Shown: in pieces, positions 30,701 to 34,407 of the stretch
Layout: each line of letters starts with the position of its first letter
Numbering within the stretch: position 1 is the first letter of the stretch
NCBI GenBank assembly: GCA_003427395.1
Contig: BFEA01000292.1
Coordinates: 1,552,561 to 1,586,967 of the forward strand
Reading direction: 5' to 3'
Source: Chara braunii
Lineage: Eukaryota; Streptophyta; Charophyceae; Charales; Characeae
Length of the DNA: 34,407 nt
Position numbers and translations under genes: made by a program
Notes under the pieces: generated by a model
Seen by the model: the letters and a program-made list of their open reading frames with translations, nothing else
Databases searched by the model: none
Told to the model about the DNA's origin: nothing

Positions 30701-32468
30701 TCGACCCGATTGATTATACCAGGCGATTTGGCGGTTTTCCCCACAACTAGGTAGCTAAAACTACAATCAAAATTCAACCAAGTAAAATTCTGACGTCTAA
30801 TTTTACTTCTCGATCCCATACTCTGTGCAAACATCCCCAAAACAAACGGCGAACCTCGGACCGAGTTCCACACCATTCTCAAAACTGACCAAGACTACGA
30901 ATGGATATCGGTAACCTATCTCGGCATTATGCCCTGAGACGTGGCTGCGAGGTAGACTCGTACACAACGAACAGAACGTAAATGACACAGAATGACGAGA
31001 AACAACAGCGGGCGCTAAATCAAGGAAAGATGGGAGAGGAGACCAACAGAGGAGGGAAGGGGGGGAGGAGGAGGGCGGGGGAGAAGGGGGGGGGGAGACT
31101 GGAGGAGAACAAGGAAGGAAGGGGTAAAAGAGAGGAGGAGAACAAGGGGAAAGGAGATAAAGGACGCGAGAAACGGGGTGACAGAGTGAGGGAAGTGCGG
31201 GAAAAACTGAGGGAGAGAAAGTAAGGGAGAAAAAGTGGGTGAGAGAAAGGGGTGGAGAGGGGAGGAGAACGGGGAGAGGAGAGGGAAGCGAGGAGGTGAG
31301 GTGAAAAGCGTAGGCTGAGAGGCAAGCATGGCCATGGCGGCGATCGACATACTAGTGCGTCACAGTAGGACGTGGGTGCTATGAGGAAGAAAGTAAATCA
31401 AGCAGTGACCAACGAGATCCGAAGCTATGCAGTCGAGATCGACAAGAAGACTACCATTAATCAACTCCCATGACGAAGTGACAAAGACGTAAGAACCTCC
31501 CGCCCTCCGGGAGATCCGAAGCTATGCAGTACAGTAAAAATAGCATATTGATGTAACATAACGCTTACATGGGACGACGAACGCGCCTCAAACATCAAGT
31601 GTCCTCTTGATTCCATACGGCTGACACGAAGACGGTCGTCTTTCAGATCAGTGAGAAATCAAAAGGAACGCGGCTGTGGAGAATCAAAAGGAATGCGCCA
31701 CAATGAGAGAGTGGGTCTTGAGAGCAAGATGATTCATGCAAGCGCAACAAGAGAAATCCAAGCCAAAAACAGGGGAAAAAATCACGGGAGTAGATCATCC
31801 AAGATGAAAATAAGGTCATCAAGGACGGGCGCGCGAAGAGCGAGGCCACCATGCCGACCAAGTTGGGTATCGAAATGAGAAAGGCAATGCAGAGCGAACA
31901 AGTAACAGGGTGCGCAAAGCTCTAAAGACAAACTAAAATAAATTATAAAAAGCAATCTAGAAGAAAAGAAAAGGACTGGAAATCATATTAAGATAAGCGC
32001 GTATACACAACATTGCAGATCTGAGAAGACGAAGTGGACAAGTGCTGCAATGCTTATGAGAGAGTTTCAAGAGTGAGAAGGAAGACGCGGAGAGAGGAAG
32101 AAAAGGAAGAGGCGAAGAGAGAAAAGGAGAAATGATGCGGTTTGCGGAAGATGCGTGTTGCTAATTGGTTGTGCGTGTATGTGTGTATGCGTGAGAGTGA
32201 CGACAAGGAGAGCAGGACCGATAACGGGAGGGGAAAGGGGGGGAAGGGGGGCGGCAGCAGGTAGGGGACAAGAGAAAGGGGGGAGAAAAGAGAGGGGGCG
32301 GGGGCAGCAGGGAGAGGGCAAGGGAGGGGGGGAGGAAAGGGAGGTATCATGTAATACCTGATGAAGAATCATTGGCTTGTTCGCAAAATCCACCAGCGGC
32401 TTCGGCACGCTAAGCGTGAGAGGGCGCAGGCGAGTCCCGAAACCGCCGACGAGAATTAGCGCCTTCAT
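10846..32468 (-). CDS. CYT1: GDP-mannose pyrophosphorylase (mannose-1-phosphate guanylyltransferase), complete, four coding exons
   Basis: Makes GDP-mannose and pyrophosphate from mannose-1-phosphate and GTP in the cytosol. The product feeds ascorbate (Smirnoff-Wheeler route), N-glycans, GPI anchors and wall mannans. Seen: exons 32358-32468, 20434-20496, 18779-19018 and 10846-11517 join to exactly 361 residues, the length of Arabidopsis CYT1. All three introns are GT-AG and phase 0. Motifs: nucleotide-binding [11 protein letters not shown] (residues 8-18), PKP (K23), NSD (109-111), VEKP (161-164), NAG (173-175) and WMDVGQP (217-223). A C-terminal left-handed beta-helix of hexapeptide repeats starts about residue 250. 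P22 and P89, the positions changed in Arabidopsis vtc1-1 and cyt1-1, are conserved. Start: M at 32466-32468 fits the family; an in-frame ATG 60 nt upstream is not homologous. Introns of 11.9, 1.4 and 7.3 kb leave about 5% coding. No frameshift or missing key residue. Confidence 0.96.
11792..11900. mobile_element. 109-bp foldback MITE, family A copy 1
   Basis: Starts TACCGTCTTCACCCGAATAG and ends with the matching inverted arm, finishing CGGTA. Arms of about 40 bp are imperfect. The centre (CCAACTTCCAGTCGAGATAC) matches the other copies. It has the same length and TACC...GGTA ends as the copy at 23719. TA at each end could be a TA target duplication (Stowaway/mariner-like) or part of the terminus. 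Confidence 0.75.
11994..12190. repeat. Direct repeat of about 31 bp with 165-bp offset
   Basis: ACCATGTGCATAAGCTCTCT at 11994 and ACCATGTGCACAAGCTCTCT at 12159, both followed by GCAGCTTGGGT. A further GTTATGAAAG duplication lies between them (12083 and 12129). Confidence 0.8.
12704..12935. repeat. Tandem duplication, 159-bp period
   Basis: A 73-bp block starting TTGACCTGGCCTTTATT and ending GTCTGCACA occurs at 12704-12776 and 12863-12935 with only two differences. Weaker similarity extends upstream (CCCCTCCCT). Confidence 0.9.
13371..13633 (-). mobile_element. tRNA-derived SINE, copy 1
   Basis: Minus strand: a tRNA-like head GCGGCCTAGCTCAGTTGG carries an RNA polymerase III A box (13611-13622). 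A B-box-like GGGTCAATTCCC follows (13570-13581), then a body ending near GGGAGCAGCTCCT. The same head-body-tail order, about 260-280 bp, occurs at 33443-33722, so this is a dispersed SINE family and not a tRNA gene. Confidence 0.75.
13746..14110. repeat. Diverged tandem duplication, 195-bp period
   Basis: CTCAGAAGAA...AAATCTG...GGTC(T/C)GT...GTCGTG(G/A)TCTTT, then GGAATAT and AACNTCGTT, occur in the same order from about 13757 and from 13952. Substitutions and small gaps are many. Confidence 0.65.
14223..14560. repeat. Diverged duplication, about 200-bp period, with poly-G tract between
   Basis: TTCGTTTCCTTT (14239 and 14439), then ATCTGACCGC / ATCCGACCGC, AACTGAGTGCTAGT and TTCCCAAAGG-like strings recur in order. 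A (GT)n run leads into 23 G bases (14395-14417) inside the first unit. Confidence 0.65.
15308..15380. repeat. Tandem repeat, two copies of about 37 bp
   Basis: ACTATGTTCACGCTTGAACC and ACTATGTGCATGCTTGATCC, each followed by ATGAACA and preceded by CACTGGT. Confidence 0.75.
16324..16345 (+). other. Isolated B-box-like sequence (tRNA T-arm relic)
   Basis: CCGGTTCGAACCCGG matches the pol III B box with a short self-complementary arm. No convincing A box or acceptor stem lies upstream, so this is at most a SINE or tRNA relic. Confidence 0.35.
16607..17072. mobile_element. Tourist-like MITE (PIF/Harbinger-type), 466 bp, in intron 3
   Basis: Perfect 25-bp terminal inverted repeats, 16607-16631 starting GGGTCTGATCCCACCACTAC and 17048-17072 as the exact reverse complement. 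They are flanked by identical TAA trinucleotides (16604-16606 and 17073-17075). Established knowledge: PIF/Harbinger and Tourist elements duplicate a TWA trinucleotide and often begin with GGG or GGC. Part of the terminus (CAGATCCCACCACT) is repeated subterminally near 16655. The interior has no transposase-like frame, so the element is non-autonomous. Perfect ends suggest fairly recent insertion. Confidence 0.88.
17636..17847. repeat. Tandem repeat, two copies of 106 bp plus partial copies
   Basis: Unit starts ATATCCACCGAGTCAGTGGA (17636 and 17742); copies are about 95% alike. Shorter related pieces (GTCAGTGAAGTT, ATCAGCGAAGTTTCGG) flank both sides (about 17560, 17848 and 17927), so the array is older and longer than the two clean copies. 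Confidence 0.92.
18206..18320 (+). mobile_element. tRNA-headed SINE-like fragment
   Basis: Plus strand: GCGGCATAGCTCGGTTGG contains an A box (18216-18227) and GGTTCGCCTCC (18290-18300) is B-box-like. The spacing is longer than in a tRNA and no acceptor stem pairs. The body differs from the SINE at 13371. Confidence 0.45.
18779..19018 (-). CDS. CYT1: Guanylyltransferase coding exon 3 (residues 59-138)
   Basis: 240 nt, 80 residues from [10 protein letters not shown] to EATILVTK. It carries [12 protein letters not shown] and the metal/substrate-binding NSD within [13 protein letters not shown]. The acceptor is TGCTATCAG|GTG and the donor AAG|GTAAGT, close to the consensus. Confidence 0.96.
19425..19495 (-). 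mobile_element. tRNA-like SINE head fragment
   Basis: Minus strand: CGGCCTAGCTCAGTTG (A box at 19473-19483) followed by GAGTTGTAATCC (B-box-like, 19430-19441). There is no acceptor stem; it is probably the truncated head of a SINE related to the one at 13371. Confidence 0.45.
19765..19797. repeat. 33-bp dispersed repeat, copy in intron 2
   Basis: Matches 23632-23664 at 30 of 33 positions; core ATCTGTTCTGATCAGTTT. The three differences are all C/T. Confidence 0.7.
20010..20315. repeat. Tandem duplication, 153-bp period (intron 2)
   Basis: ATATGAAAC...CTTTACAGAGA, CGGCTACGAA and then GCCATACAGGTCTG and CACGCCTCTTCATGAAAAAC recur at the same spacing from 20010 and 20163. The copies are roughly 90% alike. 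Confidence 0.92.
20434..20496 (-). CDS. CYT1: Guanylyltransferase coding exon 2 (residues 38-58)
   Basis: A 63-nt micro-exon encoding [20 protein letters not shown] plus E. The acceptor is TTTCACAG|ATT and the donor GAG|GTGAGC. It joins exons 1 and 3 in phase 0 and matches the family sequence. It would be missed by ORF-length gene finding. Confidence 0.95.
20535..20606. repeat. (TC)n microsatellite abutting an assembly gap
   Basis: Pure CT/TC dinucleotides up to the N run; the far side of the gap is GT-rich (20701-20739). The gap probably hides the junction of a compound repeat like the one at 8941. Confidence 0.95.
20607..20697. other. Assembly gap of 91 N
   Basis: A run of N only. The true length is unknown. 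It lies in intron 1, 111 bp upstream of exon 2. Confidence 0.99.
20937..21044. mobile_element. 108-bp foldback MITE, family B copy 1
   Basis: Starts AGGGCCTCGCCGCACCACTC; the right end is the reverse complement of AGGGCCTCGTTGCACCACTC. The first 15 bases are identical to the foldback at 28861. The left flank is TAA if the terminus begins GGGCC; the right flank is TCA, so a target duplication is not proven. Confidence 0.65.
21460..21680. repeat. Tandem duplication, 110-bp period
   Basis: TACCAGCCTCCCGGGTAGAT at 21460 and TACCAGCCTCCTGGCTAAGT at 21570, then TTATCCTC, GTAGCT and AAACAAACGTGGA in order in both copies. Confidence 0.88.
21729..21758. repeat. Poly-C tract, 30 bp
   Basis: Thirty consecutive C bases (G on the minus, sense strand of the gene). 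Confidence 0.97.
22170..22240 (+). mobile_element. tRNA-like SINE head, candidate
   Basis: ATGCTCAGTGG (A-box-like, 22176-22185) and GGTTCAAAACT (B-box-like, 22220-22230) at tRNA-like spacing, inside GTGGGTTCAAAACTCAC, which can form a T arm. There is no pairing acceptor stem. Confidence 0.4.
23530..23600. repeat. Tandem repeat, two copies of 35 bp
   Basis: AGCTGCTGAATCTGCCTCGA at 23532 and AGCTGCTGAATCTGCTTCGA at 23567, both followed by GG-rich text. Confidence 0.85.
23632..23664. repeat. 33-bp dispersed repeat, copy in intron 1
   Basis: Same orientation as 19765-19797. Flanks on either side are unrelated, so this is the conserved core of an unidentified repeat. Confidence 0.7.
23719..23827. 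mobile_element. 109-bp foldback MITE, family A copy 2 (best preserved)
   Basis: Arms of about 44 bp: the left begins TACCTTCTTCCCCCGAATAC, and the right is its reverse complement with one mismatch over the first 28 bases. The core ATTATAGCTGTAT is shared by the family. AACC flanks both ends directly (23715-23718 and 23828-23831). Confidence 0.85.
24564..24632. mobile_element. Half copy of foldback MITE family A (copy 3)
   Basis: Starts TACTTTCTTCCACCGAATAC and runs through CGTACGG, ATTATATCTGTATCTGGGGC and CTTTCAGTCTA. It is then unrelated sequence, so the second arm is missing. Its centre matches the reverse complement of the centre of copy 2. Confidence 0.7.
24895..25200. repeat. Degenerate minisatellite of about 15 bp
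   Basis: Units of the form GGCACAGATCCCAC or GGCATAGATCCAAC repeat, with substitutions and occasional 1-bp length changes. Open frames on both strands here (for example minus 24844-25128, rich in SVPLDLCRW-like text) are products of the repeat. Confidence 0.85.
25402..25643. repeat. Tandem duplication, about 110-bp period
   Basis: CAAGATATATTGCGGGCGTT at 25402 and CAAGATATATTACGGGCGTT at 25512. Both continue with CTGAAACGCCAGAT, CAGTCCCTTTCAAGTTCCGT and GACAGTACTATACC. Copy 2 has a T-rich insertion. Each copy holds a small hairpin GGCGTT-CTGA-AACGCC. Confidence 0.9.
26666..26773. mobile_element. 108-bp foldback MITE, family A copy 4 (diverged)
   Basis: Starts TACCATCTTCCGCGAACACA, with the inverted arm ending GAGGACGGTA. 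TACC...GGTA ends and length match copies 1 and 2. The centre is more diverged. Confidence 0.7.
27409..27439. repeat. Perfect 11-bp inverted repeat (hairpin)
   Basis: TCTCACAGAGC (27409-27419) and its reverse complement (27429-27439) with a 9-base loop. Confidence 0.8.
28688..28712 (+). other. A-box-bearing tRNA-like head
   Basis: CGACGGGCGTAGCTCAGTTGG contains a canonical A box (28697-28708). No B box or acceptor stem follows. About 90 bp upstream a minus-strand GGGTTTGAGCC (near 28600) looks like a B box, so this may be the relic of SINEs in opposite orientation. Confidence 0.35.
28861..29030. mobile_element. About 170-bp foldback MITE, family B copy 2
   Basis: Left arm starts AGGGCCTCGCCGCACGGGAC and continues with CGAAACGAAAAACGAAACG to GCATCT (28909). 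The right arm (28982-29028) is its reverse complement with few differences. Arms of about 47 bp surround a 72-bp centre. No clear target duplication. Confidence 0.75.
29745..29853. mobile_element. Decayed foldback MITE, family A copy 5
   Basis: CTTTCACCCGAATAGCACGA on the left and GTTCGGATAAACGACG on the right. The centre CAGACTGAAAAGCTGTGCCC then CAAATACAACTATAATGAC is close to copy 2 (GACTGAAAGGTGCC, AAATACAGC). The ends are eroded, so the limits are set by the family length. Confidence 0.55.
29893..29931. repeat. Short tandem repeat, 14-bp unit, about three copies
   Basis: TGAGCTAACCATGT, TGAGCTAACCATGG and TGAGCAACCATG follow one another. Confidence 0.85.
30459..30509. repeat. Tandem repeat, two copies of 25 bp with C-runs
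   Basis: AACTAGGGCTTTATA at 30459 and 30484, each followed by a run of C. Confidence 0.9.
31020..31320. repeat. Long polypurine tract (plus strand), about 300 bp
   Basis: Almost only A and G on the plus strand, with few interruptions and many GGAGG/GAGAGG blocks. The gene's sense strand (minus) is therefore a polypyrimidine stretch deep in intron 1. Confidence 0.9.
32050..32347. repeat. Second polypurine tract with G-runs beside the intron 1 donor
   Basis: Purine-rich on the plus strand at 32050-32137 and 32190-32347, with many runs of three to seven G from 32226 to 32345. It ends 10 bp from the intron 1 donor (32356-32357). Multiple G-runs satisfy a G-quadruplex pattern on the strand used as template by the gene. 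Confidence 0.85.
32358..32468 (-). CDS. CYT1: Guanylyltransferase coding exon 1 (residues 1-37)
   Basis: Encodes [18 protein letters not shown] through MILHQ, holding the GTP-binding signature. The start codon context is ACAAGATGA (A at -3). The donor is CAG|GTATTA. A CCCTCAG acceptor-like string about 20 nt upstream of the ATG on the minus strand (near 32490) could mark the end of a 5'UTR intron, as in Arabidopsis; this is inference. Confidence 0.95.
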
Positions 32469-32613
32469 CTTGTCTAGATCCGAGTTTGCCTGAGGGATGA
32501 CTAGGGCGGATGAAAGTAAGGAGGGCACACACCACAGTCAGAACTAGACAGCCAGCCGCGATACGAGATGCCTTTCAAGTTACTGATAGTAGGGTAGCGA
32601 GAACAGAGACAGG

Positions 32614-32644
<31 letters not shown>

Positions 32645-33442
32645 TCTCTCTCCCCCTCTCTCCCTCTCTCGACGTGTCTAAATATGCATGCGTGCTCTCC
32701 GCTCTCCTTATCTCTCCTCCTCGCTCTCGTTAGCTGTGTATTCCGCCCTCAGCGTCTCCTTCGGATTGCCACTTCGGTGATCCAGCGCGCTCTCCCGAAG
32801 TCTTTGCCTCAATTACGTACCCTCCCGCCACTTCGCTTCCGCGACTCCCTCGAAGAACATCAGTCAGTCAATCAATTGCGTCCGCGACGGGTGGGTGCGC
32901 AAAGCGGCAAAGACTCCAAAACATCAATTGCGCGCAACAAAGTCAGTCGACGACTCATTTGCGGAAAAAAAAACACTATATATCATGTTGTGTGGAGCGC
33001 AACACCACCCATCCAAGCGCCGCGAGCTCGAAGGGGACTCGAACCAAAACGCAAGATGAAAATGGCGGGGACGGCGCCGCGGCTGATCGAATTAAAATTA
33101 CAAAAAAGTACAAAATTGGAAAAGGAAAAATGAGACCCGCCGGTAAATCTAAGGTCAAACGGCGCCTGGCTATGAGGGCATACACTCACACTGGTTGGGC
33201 ACTGGGCCCGTTTGAAATAAAATTCCAAGGTTTCAAAAAAAAAAAGAAAAAAAGACGAAACATATGTGTTCTAGCTGAGGATTCGTTCTCATTTCTCATT
33301 TTTGGTAAGTAGTGGAGCGAGGCCCCTACTAACACAGAACGAGGAAAGATACACCCGCCAGAACGCTGACGACACTTTTTCTGTATTTAGTTATAGCCGG
33401 GCGTAGATTCAAGGATGCCTCCACACGTCGAGAAAACGTGAG
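32469..33442. other. Upstream flank of the guanylyltransferase gene (5'UTR and promoter region expected)
   Basis: Minus-strand transcription should begin here. A CT-rich tract (32612-32670) is present. No TATA box or start site can be assigned with confidence. A terminus-like GGTAAGTAGTGGAGCGAGGCCCC (split: GGTAAGTAGTGG, GCGAGGCCCC) at 33304-33326 resembles the end of foldback family B. Confidence 0.45.
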
Positions 33443-33722
33443 AGGGGGCTGCTCCCGACCTGCAGGTGGGCGATAGCGGCCAGGGGACTTCCGGTAGCAT
33501 CACGGACCATGCCAACAGGACCAATCCCTGTGCCTTCCCTCAGGTCCTACGAACATCAGCAGACTCTGCTCAATGCCGATCGGCGGATCCAATGGTCTAT
33601 TCTCTAGGCGGCGGGCGCCAAGCATGCCCCAGGAAGGTACATGAGCACGATGCGGATTGAACCCACGACCTCCTGAATGGCACTTGCGAGCTTTACAAAC
33701 AAACTGAGATAGGCCGCTAGAT
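33443..33722 (-). mobile_element. tRNA-derived SINE, copy 2 (same family as 13371-13633)
   Basis: Minus strand: head GCGGCCTATCTCAGTTTG, canonical B box GGGTTCAATCC (33654-33664), and shared body strings CAGGAGGTC, ATGTACCTT, GGCGCC and GCTGATGTTC. It lies upstream of the guanylyltransferase start codon. A-box bases are eroded (GTTTGTTTG). No clear target duplication or tail was found. Confidence 0.75.
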
Positions 33723-34354
33723 GGAAACAAAGACAACCGGCCTCCATCGCATCAGGAATTTCCCGGTTGCCATCAATTCCGATACAATACCAAAATTGTC
33801 CTCCTCGTGCAATACCGAAATCGTCCTCGTGCAAAACTTTCGGCAAGGCATGGGCAAAGGTGGCAAGGGGCACACCACGATATTCACAGCCCTAAGGCTG
33901 TAGTTCGCAGCCCGTAGGGTTGCGTTTATACACTCGCGGCATTTTCAACGATCAGGTTGTTCGCAGCCTGTCAGGGTTGCGTTTTATGCCCTTGAGACCT
34001 TCAACGTCAATTCAGCTTTCAACATCGGAGGTCGTTCAGCAGGAAGGGCACTTAGCAAGGGTGGGGCACGCGAAGGACCAGTAGCTGCCCAAAGGAGGCC
34101 GAGGAGACTGCAATCCTTGAACCACCAGTGCCTTTCCCAGGCAAATTGCTGAAATGCACCGGTTAACACGGCGGCCTCACCCAGCCAACATGCCGGCCAG
34201 ATGCGGCCCAAGAACCCGGCGCGCAGGGCACGCGGCCGACATATGGCAAAGGTACTGGCGGTTTGAGTTGGACACTTCAAAATCGAACTAGTATGGTAGG
34301 CTGAAGAGGCCGCGGTCCTTGCGTTTTGAACATTTTGGTCCACTTTTCTCGAAT

Positions 34355-34356
<2 letters not shown>
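33723..34356. other. Flank with no supported gene
   Basis: A short echo TTCGCAGCC...AGGGTTGCGTTT at 33904 and 33960 is a partial direct repeat with 56-bp offset. Open frames are domain-less. Confidence 0.5.

Positions 34357-34357
<1 letters not shown>

Positions 34358-34407
<50 letters not shown>
34358..34407. repeat. (CT)n microsatellite at the right edge
   Basis: Pure TC/CT dinucleotides to the end of the window; the true length is unknown. Confidence 0.97.

Larger units (their letters stand above)
20497..32357 (-). other. Intron 1 of the guanylyltransferase gene (about 11.9 kb)
   Basis: GT-AG, phase 0; the length includes a 91-N gap. It holds most foldback copies, a 15-bp minisatellite, duplications and purine-rich tracts, listed separately. 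Stretches without a named feature (22370-23500, 27450-28580, 29950-30450, 30520-31010 and 31330-32040) have only short, domain-less open frames. Confidence 0.92.

Noticed and set aside
30562-30882. 106-codon minus-strand frame
   Set aside because: Protein-like at first sight, but no motif or family recognised and no support from neighbours.
31015-31350. Minus-strand frames rich in Pro, Ser, Leu and Phe
   Set aside because: They are translations of the polypurine/polypyrimidine tract and are open in more than one frame.
32067-32357. Readthrough of exon 1 into a Pro-rich C-terminus
   Set aside because: This is intron 1 sequence after a good GT donor; the family sequence continues in exon 2 instead.
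32469-32528. In-frame upstream ATG extending the guanylyltransferase by 20 residues
   Set aside because: Extension [10 protein letters not shown]... is not part of the family, and the ATG at 32466-32468 gives exactly 361 residues. It is more likely 5'UTR or crosses a 5'UTR intron acceptor.

Overview
The window is nuclear DNA of a eukaryote, most likely a green plant or streptophyte alga. One confident host gene runs on the minus strand. It encodes a plant-type GDP-mannose pyrophosphorylase (mannose-1-phosphate guanylyltransferase; CYT1/VTC1/GMP1 in Arabidopsis, GMPPB in animals) of 361 residues. Its four coding exons cover only 1,086 nt but are spread over 21.6 kb (10846-32468). Very long repeat-filled GT-AG introns, simple repeats and an abundant Ty3/Gypsy-type element suggest a repeat-rich genome such as a charophyte (Chara-like) alga. 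That lineage assignment is inference; the sequence itself only shows a plant-like protein in a bloated genome.

Layout. 1-1669 (minus strand): Gag of a Ty3/Gypsy-like LTR retrotransposon, one in-frame TGA, then an open frame into the protease (DSGA) that runs off the left edge. 1670-about 3520: presumed leader/LTR sequence of the same or another high-copy element, marked by scattered single ambiguous bases. 3520-10845: no supported host gene; it holds short tandem repeats, a decayed coding-like remnant (about 4900-6310), a foldback with A/T-rich arms (about 7155-7425) and a (CT)n(CA)n tract. 10846-11517: last exon of the guanylyltransferase. 11518-18778: intron 3 (7.3 kb), with a 109-bp foldback element, a tRNA-derived SINE, several tandem duplications and a 466-bp Tourist-like (PIF/Harbinger-type) MITE with perfect termini and a TAA target duplication. 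18779-19018: exon 3. 19019-20433: intron 2. 20434-20496: exon 2. 20497-32357: intron 1 (11.9 kb, including a 91-N gap), with more foldback copies, an AGGGCCTCG-ended foldback family, a 15-bp minisatellite and two long polypurine tracts. 32358-32468: exon 1 with the start codon. 32469-34407: upstream flank with a second copy of the SINE and a (CT)n tract at the edge.

Biology. The host gene makes GDP-mannose for ascorbate, N-glycans, GPI anchors and wall mannans. The rest is largely mobile-element sediment. The most interesting material is the small non-autonomous elements inside the introns: a 108-109 bp near-palindromic family with at least three full copies, one probable full-length decayed copy and one half copy; two foldbacks sharing the same terminal 15 bases; and a SINE family present twice in the same orientation. 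The single in-frame TGA between Gag and protease is also worth checking. I found no prokaryotic-type operon, CRISPR array, rRNA or intact tRNA gene.
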